A DNA stretch of 64,000 nucleotides from JAHDNZ01 sp036721855 (lineage in GTDB: Bacteria; Bacillota; DTU065): assembly GCA_036721855.1 (NCBI GenBank), contig DAIMKF010000008.1:1-64000 (forward strand), in the 5' to 3' direction. Position 1 is the stretch's first letter. Every line of letters begins with the position of its first letter. The notes below the pieces were generated by a model. The model searched no databases and was not told the DNA's origin. It worked only from the letters and a program-made list of their open reading frames with translations. Both the position numbers and the translations under genes were made by a program. Below, one piece after another: positions 1 to 7,390 of this stretch.

Positions 1-131
1 CGGATACCTCAGCTTCAGTGAATGTTATTCTGCAAGCAAGTGTAAACTTTGGAAGAGCTGATACCGAACGGTACATACGGTGCTGTGGGAGGTCGGCTAC
101 TCAAATAAGGGGTAGCCTCCTACCCGATTGT
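1..131 (+). mobile_element. 3' end of a group II intron (domains V and VI)
   Basis: The window opens inside what looks like the 3' end of a group II intron. Positions 55-85 fit domain V: an AGC-containing base, a short ACC-GAAC-GGT tip and an AC bulge. Positions 85-123 form domain VI, where GTGGGAGG pairs with CCTCCTAC and GGCTAC with GTAGCC. The expected intron end (CCCGAT) is near 128. Any intron-encoded reverse transcriptase would lie upstream of the window. No exon gene is recognisable immediately downstream. The call rests on secondary structure read by eye. Confidence 0.7.
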
Positions 132-224
132 TCAATAAAGTGGGCGCATTATGGAAAGCGATATTGGTATTATAAACTGTACTTATAATATTAAGAAAAC
201 AAAGTGGAGGTTTTTAGAGAAAAA

Positions 225-1547
225 ATGGACAGTAGGAACTTATTACTTGTAGGTCTAATGATATTTTCAATGTTTTTTGGTGCAGGGAATTTAATAGTTC
301 CACCTTTATTAGGACAATTATCAGGAACCAATATGCTGGTATCAATGGGAGGTTTTTTAATTTCAGCTGTTGGTCTTCCAATACTTGCAATTGCTGTAGT
401 TGCAAAAACTGGTGGACTTCATATACTTGCCAGTCGTGTGCATCCAAGGTTTGCCTTTGCTTTTACGGTTTTGATTTATTTATCAATTGGACCTTTTCTA
501 GGTATACCAAGAGCAGCAAGCTTAGCATTTGAAATAGGAATCTCGCCATTTTTACCAAATACAGTAGGTGTAAGCAGCTTACCATTATTTATATACACCT
601 TAGTCTATTTTGGGATAGCCTATTGGTTATGTATTTCGCCATCAAAGCTCGTTAATAGATTTGGAAAAGTTTTAACACCTGTACTATTGGTTTTGATAGT
701 AAGTATATTTGTATTTAGTTTATTTAAACCAATAGGTGAATTTGCAGCACCTATTGGTGATTATATACAGTTTCCTTTACTTAAAGGATTTTTAGATGGA
801 TATATGACAATGGATGCTATAGCAGCCCTTAATTTTGGCATTGTAATCTCTATTACTTTAAAGGAAATGGGAGTAACAGAAGAAAAAAAACTTGTAGCAA
901 ATACAATAAAGGCAGGTGCAATAGCAGGATTGTTGTTAGCAATTATATATGGAATGCTTGCATATTTAGGAGCTGTTTCACAGACAAGGTTTGGAGTAAC
1001 TGAAAATGGAGCACAAACACTTACTAATGTAGTGTTTTATTTATTTGGACAAAAAGGATCAGTTTTATTAGGGGTAATATTTTTTCTTGCTTGTTTAACC
1101 ACTTCAGTAGGGCTATTAACCTCCTGTAGTCAATACTTTGCAAAGTTGATGCCGAAAGTTTCATATAGAACTTTGATTATAATACTTTCTGTATCAAGCA
1201 TGATATTTGCTAATGTAGGATTGACGCAAATACTTAAATTCTCGGTTCCGGTATTGACTGCTATATATCCAATGGCAATTGTTCTTATAGTACTTTCACT
1301 TTTAGATAGATATTTCAAGGGAAATTCTTATGTGTATTTATTTACCATGATATGCACTTCTTTTGTCAGCATCCTAGAAGCTTTAGGGAAATTTGGACTA
1401 AAAGTTAATATCCTTAATAACCTACCGTTTTATTCACAGGGACTTGGTTGGATTATTCCGGCAGCTGTTGGCGCAATAGCAGGAATTATTTACGGAAACC
1501 TGAGGAATAAAGGGTTTGAGCAAAAATATATTGTAGAATCTAAATAA
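225..1547 (+). CDS. brnQ: Branched-chain amino acid:cation symporter, BrnQ family
   Basis: The protein is a 440-residue, highly hydrophobic carrier with about twelve predicted membrane segments, the usual size for BrnQ/LIVCS transporters. These import leucine, isoleucine and valine with Na+ or H+. The N-terminal stretch FFGAGNLIVPP is the characteristic first-helix signature. I chose the ATG at 225 because the family begins at MDSRNLLLVG; a GTG at 204 is in frame but falls in the GTGGAGG that probably serves as ribosome binding site. The gene is very AT-rich and stands alone, with a group II intron end upstream. Substrate is inferred from the family only. Confidence 0.9.
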   Translation: MDSRNLLLVGLMIFSMFFGAGNLIVPPLLGQLSGTNMLVSMGGFLISAVGLPILAIAVVAKTGGLHILASRVHPRFAFAFTVLIYLSIGPFLGIPRAASLAFEIGISPFLPNTVGVSSLPLFIYTLVYFGIAYWLCISPSKLVNRFGKVLTPVLLVLIVSIFVFSLFKPIGEFAAPIGDYIQFPLLKGFLDGYMTMDAIAALNFGIVISITLKEMGVTEEKKLVANTIKAGAIAGLLLAIIYGMLAYLGAVSQTRFGVTENGAQTLTNVVFYLFGQKGSVLLGVIFFLACLTTSVGLLTSCSQYFAKLMPKVSYRTLIIILSVSSMIFANVGLTQILKFSVPVLTAIYPMAIVLIVLSLLDRYFKGNSYVYLFTMICTSFVSILEALGKFGLKVNILNNLPFYSQGLGWIIPAAVGAIAGIIYGNLRNKGFEQKYIVESK

Positions 1548-2330
1548 GTAAAGATAAGCGCTAAATAAACTATCTCTGAAGGCAATAACGCATACCACCG
1601 TTTTACAAGTTGAGTAAGATAATGAATGAAAAAGATGTCAATATATTGACAAAACAACTCAATACAGTATCGTGTTTAAATGGGAATGAAGTTCTTCCTT
1701 GGTCACAACCTAAACCGCTTATAAAGCTGATGAGTTCTGTGATTTTAGATCGCAGGCTCATTGGCGGATTATAAAGAAGGCGAGCCCCAATCTGCTTTTA
1801 AAAAACACACAGACATAGAATGTATAATATAAATATGAAGTATAGACGTCAATCAAAGCTACTTATTATCATATGGCCAGGTGACGAGAAAATAGAGTTT
1901 CAAGGGTTGTTTTTATTTGTTTTAATTTGAATGGCGTCTTCTTAACTTGTTTTAATCAGCTTAGTTTAATAGCGATAAATTTAAGTTTGAAAGTAGGGAA
2001 TAAGGTGTAATGCTACGAAAATGTCCCTGCACTCTCTTAGAAAGGCTGCTACTATAATCTTTTTATATACTCTCCTAGTTTTAGATAAAAAGCTAAAGAC
2101 TGATTTTTAAGATCGTTTATTCAGATTTCTTTTTGACATAAATCCGCCACCTTTGTAATTGTAAGAGAAGGGAAACAAAAGTCCTAATGGTGACTCCACC
2201 CAGGAATAGGTTTTGAATAATATTTTTTATCTTACTTTGAAGAAAAAACAAGGAAAGGAAGGCAATATATAGTAGATAGTTATGGCTATAACTAAAACGG
2301 CAGCCGATGTATAGTAAAGAGGGGACAAGA
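1548..2330. other. Long intergenic region, largely without recognisable function
   Basis: About 780 bases separate brnQ from the hydrolase gene. Apart from one short open frame at 1622-1774, I see no RNA gene, convincing terminator or riboswitch. The open frame on the minus strand at 2117-2407 has no recognisable protein features and overlaps the start of the hydrolase gene. The region may hold remains of decayed genes. Confidence 0.4.
1622..1774 (+). CDS. Short ORF of 50 residues, possible gene fragment
   Basis: An open frame encodes 50 residues, starting MNEKDVNILT and ending DRRLIGGL. The amino-acid content (Trp, Pro, mixed charges) looks protein-like rather than random. There is no clear ribosome binding site and I do not recognise a family. 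It is most likely a leftover piece of a larger gene; it could also be a chance frame. Confidence 0.2.
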   Translation: MNEKDVNILTKQLNTVSCLNGNEVLPWSQPKPLIKLMSSVILDRRLIGGL

Positions 2331-3632
2331 ATGGGGAGTTTCATAATATTAATTGTGCTTACAATTGAAATTTTTTTGGCAGTTGTATGCCTTGTTACCA
2401 AATCCAATCAAGAAAAAATAAGAAATATTATCAGGATGATAGCTTTGGTAGTTTTTGTACTGCTTGTTATTTCAAAAATAATTGCCTGGAGTTTTCGATA
2501 TTTTACTTTAGCAGCCGTACTCCTCATATTTGGTCTAAGTGGTTTGTTAACTTTTGTGGGTAAAAAGAAAGAAAAAAGTGTGTATAAGACAAGTGATGTT
2601 ATTTTGAAAGCATTAGGGCTTAGTTTAATTATTTATATTGCAACCATGCCGGCAATCATATTTCCGCCCTACGAGCCGATAAAGCCAACAGGTAAATATC
2701 AGGTCGGAACCCAAACCTATACCTACATAGATTCTGATCGGGTTGAAACCTATACTGATACAGGTGAAAACAGAAAGCTGAATGTAAAGTTGTGGTATCC
2801 CCAAAATGCTTTTGGGAAATACCCGCTTGTTATTTTCTCACATGGCTCTTTTGGTCTTAAAACCAGCAACGAATCGCTTTTTAACGAATTGGCAAGTCAT
2901 GGTTATGTTGTAGGCTCTATCGATCATACCTACCAATGCTTATACACAACCGATAAAGTTGGCCATATCATATTGATGGCTAAAAGCTATGTCCAAGAAA
3001 TCGTTGATCAAGATGCCCATTCCCGCAAACAGCAAAGTTATGAATATTTTAAAAAGTGGATGAATATTCGTACTGGAGACATTAGTTTTGTGTTAAATTA
3101 TATACTTGCAGAAGCAAAAATCAATACTGTAGGTAGCGTCTACAATCTTGTGGACACATCAAAAATCGGAGTTATGGGTCATTCTCTTGGTGGCTCTGCG
3201 GCCCTTGGAATCGGTAGAATGAGAAATGATGTCAGTGGAGTTGTGGCACTTGAATCTCCGTTCATGTGCGATATCGAGGGTGTTAAGGATGGTCAGTTTG
3301 TTTTCACGGGTAAAGCTTATCCGGTACCCGTACTTAACATATATTCAGATAACTCATGGGGTTATTTGGACAAGTGGCCACAATACGCAGCAAACTATGC
3401 CTTACTTGCTAATACCAATACAACCGCATTTAATGTCTATATTAAAGGTGCTGGGCATTTAACCCTAACTGATTTGGCACTGGCGAGCCCTTTTTTAACA
3501 AAGCTACTTAACCGGCAGAAATCTACTACCGACACCAGATACTGTCTTATAACCATAAACAAGCTCTGCCTGGAGTTTTTTGATTGCTATCTTAAGGGAG
3601 AGGGCAGGTTTGAATGTGAGGGGATATATTAG
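2331..3632 (+). CDS. Membrane-anchored alpha/beta hydrolase, PAF-acetylhydrolase-like
   Basis: The protein has 433 residues. Three hydrophobic segments occupy roughly the first 110 residues and are followed by a large alpha/beta-hydrolase domain. The nucleophile motif GHSLGG places the catalytic serine at residue 285, and GAGH gives the likely catalytic histidine at 376. The oxyanion region is FSHGSFG. The layout resembles platelet-activating-factor acetylhydrolase II/dienelactone-hydrolase-like enzymes, which cleave esters; the real substrate is unknown. The ATG at 2331 follows GAGGGG at good spacing and is preferred to the in-frame ATG at 2307. It appears to be monocistronic. Confidence 0.8.
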   Translation: MGSFIILIVLTIEIFLAVVCLVTKSNQEKIRNIIRMIALVVFVLLVISKIIAWSFRYFTLAAVLLIFGLSGLLTFVGKKKEKSVYKTSDVILKALGLSLIIYIATMPAIIFPPYEPIKPTGKYQVGTQTYTYIDSDRVETYTDTGENRKLNVKLWYPQNAFGKYPLVIFSHGSFGLKTSNESLFNELASHGYVVGSIDHTYQCLYTTDKVGHIILMAKSYVQEIVDQDAHSRKQQSYEYFKKWMNIRTGDISFVLNYILAEAKINTVGSVYNLVDTSKIGVMGHSLGGSAALGIGRMRNDVSGVVALESPFMCDIEGVKDGQFVFTGKAYPVPVLNIYSDNSWGYLDKWPQYAANYALLANTNTTAFNVYIKGAGHLTLTDLALASPFLTKLLNRQKSTTDTRYCLITINKLCLEFFDCYLKGEGRFECEGIY

Positions 3633-3729
3633 ACTAGATTATTAATTAAAAAATCAATTAGTTCATTTCTGTGATATGGCTTAAGTAGAATAAGATGTGC
3701 AGAGGTTCTCGAAACTGAGGTGAGTTATG

Positions 3730-3825
3730 ATGCTAAGTAAACCAAAAATTAAGATAAAGGACGATTCAAATCTGCGTAAGCAAATTGATTATTTAGTTGA
3801 TAATTTAGATCAAGTAACGTTATAA
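3730..3825 (+). CDS. Very short ORF (31 residues) with a good ribosome binding site
   Basis: A GAGGTGAG ribosome binding site sits just upstream of ATGATG, and the frame runs 31 residues rich in Lys and Asp before TAA. A real-looking start followed by an early stop suggests the 5' remnant of a truncated gene. No family is recognised. Confidence 0.25.
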   Translation: MLSKPKIKIKDDSNLRKQIDYLVDNLDQVTL

Positions 3826-3923
3826 TGCTGAATTTCTTGTCCGTTTTTGCACATTATAACTTGTCCATTAACATATAAAACACAGAAATTCTACCGCTCT
3901 AACTCAAATCAAATAAGTGAAGG

Positions 3924-3965
3924 AATACCTGCTAAGCCAAAAAGGTTTGGCGGGTATTTTTTTTA
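3924..3965 (+). terminator. Rho-independent terminator
   Basis: AATACC-TGC...AAGCC pairs with GGTTTGGCGGGTATT around an AAAA loop, followed by a run of eight T. It lies between the hydrolase gene and the FAD oxidoreductase gene and would end transcription from the former. Confidence 0.7.
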
Positions 3966-4017
3966 TAAAAGATAATGCTATTGGTGTAGACAAATTGCTA
4001 CAGGGAGAGGTTGAAAA

Positions 4018-5577
4018 ATGAAAACACAACAGTTAGATGTCTATGCTAGCACACATGAACCTTATTGGTTAGCATCAATAAAAAAGACTGACTATCCAGT
4101 TCTAAAAGAAAATATCAGCGTAGATGTAGCTATAGTTGGTGGCGGGATAGTAGGTATAACTACTGCTTATCTCCTTAAAAATAAAGGCTTGAAGGTAGCT
4201 GTATTAGAAGCAAATAAAATACTTCATGGAACTACAGGACATACTACGGCCAAAATCACATCGCAACATGGACTAATATATGACAAAATCATTGCTAAAT
4301 TCGGGAGAGAGAAAGCAAAACAGTATGCAGAGGCTAACCAAAAAGCCATCCACTTTATAGCTGATTTAATTACAACCAAGGAGATAGACTGTGATTTTTC
4401 CTGGCGCTCTGCTTATGTATATACCCAAGCCGAAAACTACATAAAAAAGATCACCAAGGAAGTAGAGGCTGCTTCTAGTCTGGGTATTAAAACCAATTAC
4501 TTAGATAGAGTTCCAATGCCTTTTAAGATTAAGGCAGCTATTGAATTTACCGATCAAGCTCAATTCCATCCTCTAAAGTACCTGCTAGCCTTAGCTAAAG
4601 AAATCCCAGGTGATGGAAGTCAGATATTTGAAGCGACTAAAGTTATCGATATCGAAGACAAAAAAGTAGCTACGGTAATAACTGAAAATGGTCATAGGGT
4701 TAAGGCAGATAGAGTTGTTATCGCTTCACATTTTCCTTGCTATGATGGGTTGGGAATGTATTTTGCCAGAATATATGTGGAAAAATCATATGCTTTGGGA
4801 GTAATCATTAACGAACAGTTCCCGGAAGGTATGTTTATTTCGGCTGAAGAACCAACTCGCTCACTTCGTTCACAAAGATACAAAACAGGAGAAATGGTAA
4901 TTGTAGGCGGTGAAAATCATAAAACCGGTAGTGAACAAAAAACTAATATCCACTATGAAAACCTGGCTCAATTTGCAGAAGAGACATTTAATCTCGAAGA
5001 AATTCTCTATAGGTGGTCGACGCAAGACTGCATGACAGTAGATGGGCTTCCATATACCGGTTATCTTACGGCAAGTACTAAAAATATATTGGTAGCTACA
5101 GGTTTTGGTAAGTGGGGGATGACAAATTCTACGGCTTCAGCTCTAATCCTAACCGATCTCATTACCAAGGGAGATAGCCCTTATGCTACAGTATATAATC
5201 CGTCAAGATTTAATCTGGTGGCCTCTGGAGGTAAGTTAATAACAGAAAATGTGGATGTAGCGGTAAAACTTATAGCTGGCAAAGTAGTTTCGGCACCACT
5301 TAATGTAGATATTGATATTGGTGAAGCCAAAGTAATAACAGTAGATGGTGAAAAAACCGGTGCTTATCGTGATGATAAAGAGCAGTTACATCTTGTCGAT
5401 ATAACTTGCACTCACTTGGGATGTGAATTAGTTTGGAATGAGGCCGAAAAAACCTGGGATTGCCCCTGTCATGGTTCAAGGTTTAGCTATCAAGGTGATA
5501 ATATTGAAGGGCCTGCCTTTAATAGGTTAAAAAGGATTGGTGAAGGCCCCAACATAAAAGACCCAAATATATTTTGA
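4018..5577 (+). CDS. FAD-dependent oxidoreductase with C-terminal Rieske [2Fe-2S] domain
   Basis: The protein has 519 residues. The N-terminal half is a glycine/D-amino-acid-oxidase-type FAD domain (DAO fold), with the dinucleotide-binding motif GGGIVG at residues 41-46. The last 70 or so residues form a Rieske domain with ligands Cys464-x-His466 and Cys482-x-x-His485. This architecture is common in Bacillota and Actinobacteria (YhfW-like proteins). The flavin probably oxidises an amine or amino acid and passes electrons to the cluster, but no substrate is established from sequence. It begins at an ATG after GGGAGAGG and is followed directly by a strong terminator, so it is probably expressed alone. 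Confidence 0.88.
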   Translation: MKTQQLDVYASTHEPYWLASIKKTDYPVLKENISVDVAIVGGGIVGITTAYLLKNKGLKVAVLEANKILHGTTGHTTAKITSQHGLIYDKIIAKFGREKAKQYAEANQKAIHFIADLITTKEIDCDFSWRSAYVYTQAENYIKKITKEVEAASSLGIKTNYLDRVPMPFKIKAAIEFTDQAQFHPLKYLLALAKEIPGDGSQIFEATKVIDIEDKKVATVITENGHRVKADRVVIASHFPCYDGLGMYFARIYVEKSYALGVIINEQFPEGMFISAEEPTRSLRSQRYKTGEMVIVGGENHKTGSEQKTNIHYENLAQFAEETFNLEEILYRWSTQDCMTVDGLPYTGYLTASTKNILVATGFGKWGMTNSTASALILTDLITKGDSPYATVYNPSRFNLVASGGKLITENVDVAVKLIAGKVVSAPLNVDIDIGEAKVITVDGEKTGAYRDDKEQLHLVDITCTHLGCELVWNEAEKTWDCPCHGSRFSYQGDNIEGPAFNRLKRIGEGPNIKDPNIF

Positions 5578-5612
5578 TCCTAAAAAGCCACGCCCGTGGC
5601 TTTTTAGGATCA
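5575..5612 (+). terminator. Perfect 17-bp hairpin terminator overlapping a stop codon
   Basis: Arms 5575-5591 and 5596-5612 pair perfectly around GCCC, and the arms carry A5/T5 runs. The left arm begins with the TGA stop codon of the oxidoreductase gene. Confidence 0.85.
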
Positions 5613-5796
5613 GTATGTAGAGAAAAGCTATAGTTTTTTACACCAAGTGAGTCTTCTTTTAGAGATCTCCGAAAATACCTTGCTTTGGTATATAATAAAA
5701 TAGAGAAAGGCTTAAGAGTCGGTAGATTAATTAAGAATGAAAAAACAGCAGTTACCACTTAGCGGTTAAGTTTAAGAAGAAAGGGGATATGATATT

Positions 5797-6210
5797 ATGT
5801 GGAAAGTTTATGCAGTACTGTCAGCAGTATTTGCCAGTTTAACTTCAATTTTGGCAAAAGTGGGCATTGAAAGTGTCAATTCTAATCTAGCTACGGCCAT
5901 TAGAACAGTGGTTGTCTTAGTTTTAGCCTGGGGTATTGTCTTTATCACCGGAGCTCAAGTAGGTATTAGAGATATTTCTAAAAAAAGCATGATATTTCTT
6001 ATTTTATCTGGACTGGCAACTGGGTTTTCCTGGTTATTTTATTATAAAGCTATCCAGTTAGGTGATGTTTCTAAAGTGGTACCCATTGACAAATTTAGCA
6101 TTGTCTTAACAATGATACTGGCTTTTTTTATTTTAAAAGAAGAAGTTACCATGAAAACAATCATAGGTGGACTGTTTATAAGTGCCGGTACTTTTGTTTT
6201 AATCCTCTAA
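5797..6210 (+). CDS. EamA/DMT-family membrane protein, single-repeat size
   Basis: The protein has 137 residues with about five hydrophobic segments and a C-terminal EamA signature (SWLFYYKAIQLGDVSKVVPID...LAFFILKEE). Normal drug/metabolite transporters carry two EamA repeats in about 300 residues. This protein has one, as do the half-size members that work as dimers. It is complete (ATG after AAAGGGGATATGA, TAA stop), so it need not be a truncation. Cargo is unknown. Confidence 0.8.
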   Translation: MWKVYAVLSAVFASLTSILAKVGIESVNSNLATAIRTVVVLVLAWGIVFITGAQVGIRDISKKSMIFLILSGLATGFSWLFYYKAIQLGDVSKVVPIDKFSIVLTMILAFFILKEEVTMKTIIGGLFISAGTFVLIL

Positions 6211-6412
6211 AAAGCTAACTGTTCTTTTGCCATTAAAAAAGGCTTTTTTATTTGGTAGAAAATAGCACAAGTATTTTTGTTTTCTGTAAAGAAGTATGCT
6301 GATAGAGCTAAATAGTTAAGGAATGTTGCGGCGTTTGTTTCTTTTAATGAGCCTATGAGGTAAAATGGTATTAGAAAGTGCATACAGTATTCAAAGATAA
6401 GGAGGTGTGGCT

Positions 6413-7357
6413 GTGGCAGTCCGCCTTTATTCAGTAAAGCTTTTGCAAATAATTATTGGTAGCTTTTTTGCTGCAATAGGTATTAATATGTTTATTGTTC
6501 CCAATCACTTACTCGCCGGTGGTGTCTCAGGCATTTCAATTATTGTTCACTATATTTTTGGCTACTCAATTCCCATACTTATGCTTCTTATTAACATCCC
6601 TATTTTTATCGCTGGCTTTTACAAACTGCATTATGGTTATGTTATGAGAAGTTTGCTAGGTTTAGGTTCTCTAGCCTTGTTTATTAGTCTAACCAAACTT
6701 TATTTACCGCCGATTCTGGTGAATGATCTTTTAATTGCGGCACTTTTTGGGGGACTATTACAGGGTTTAGGATATGGACTTATATTTAAAGGCCGAGGTT
6801 CTTCCGGAGGTACGGACATTATCTCTTTAATTCTTCGAAGAAAGTATTCTTTTAACGTGGGCTCGTGTAATTTTTTAATGAATGCTATTATTATGGCTAT
6901 TTCCCTGTCTTTTTTTGAAATTAAATATGTGGGCTATACTCTGGTATCAATGTTTATTTCCGGTTATGTGATTGATAAGATCCAGTTGGGTTTGGATAGA
7001 GCCAATAATGTTTTTATCATTTCTGACCGTTCCAATGAAGTAGCTGAAGTTATTATGCATGAAATAGGCAGGGGAGTTACTCTTTTGCAGGGTCGTGGTG
7101 CTTATTCGCAAACCGATAAAGAAGTTATTTTAACCAGCATTTCTATGACTCAGTTACCAAAGTTAAAAGATGTAGTTTATCTAGAGGATCCAGCCGCGTT
7201 TATGATGGTGGGAGAGGCGAGTGAGGTTTTTGGCAGAGGTTTTAAACCATCACCTCTTAAAGAAAAAGAAGAATTAGAGTTCGGTCTAAAAAAAGCCTGG
7301 CGAGAAGTTAAGTTAAAAAAAGAGAAGATTCAGCTGGAGAAAACCAAATCGAATTAA
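6413..7357 (+). CDS. YitT family membrane protein (DUF161 + DUF2179)
   Basis: The protein has 314 residues: five or six N-terminal membrane helices, with GRGSSGGTDIISLIL typical of the YitT domain, then a soluble C-terminal DUF2179 domain containing GRGVTLLQGRGAYS. The function of this widespread family is not established; some members are linked to export or nutrient sensing. The GTG at 6413 lies seven bases after AAGGAGG, while the GTG at 6407 is too close to that site. It converges on the P-type ATPase gene and shares its terminator. Confidence 0.85.
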   Translation: MAVRLYSVKLLQIIIGSFFAAIGINMFIVPNHLLAGGVSGISIIVHYIFGYSIPILMLLINIPIFIAGFYKLHYGYVMRSLLGLGSLALFISLTKLYLPPILVNDLLIAALFGGLLQGLGYGLIFKGRGSSGGTDIISLILRRKYSFNVGSCNFLMNAIIMAISLSFFEIKYVGYTLVSMFISGYVIDKIQLGLDRANNVFIISDRSNEVAEVIMHEIGRGVTLLQGRGAYSQTDKEVILTSISMTQLPKLKDVVYLEDPAAFMMVGEASEVFGRGFKPSPLKEKEELEFGLKKAWREVKLKKEKIQLEKTKSN

Positions 7358-7359
7358 AG

Positions 7360-7390
7360 AAAGAAGCTGCGTAATTTACGCAGCTTCTTT
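7360..7390. terminator. Shared bidirectional hairpin between convergent genes
   Basis: AAAGAAGCTGCGT pairs with ACGCAGCTTCTTT around AATTT. It lies at the meeting point of the YitT gene (+) and the P-type ATPase gene (-), and its right arm codes for the end of the latter. Confidence 0.8.
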
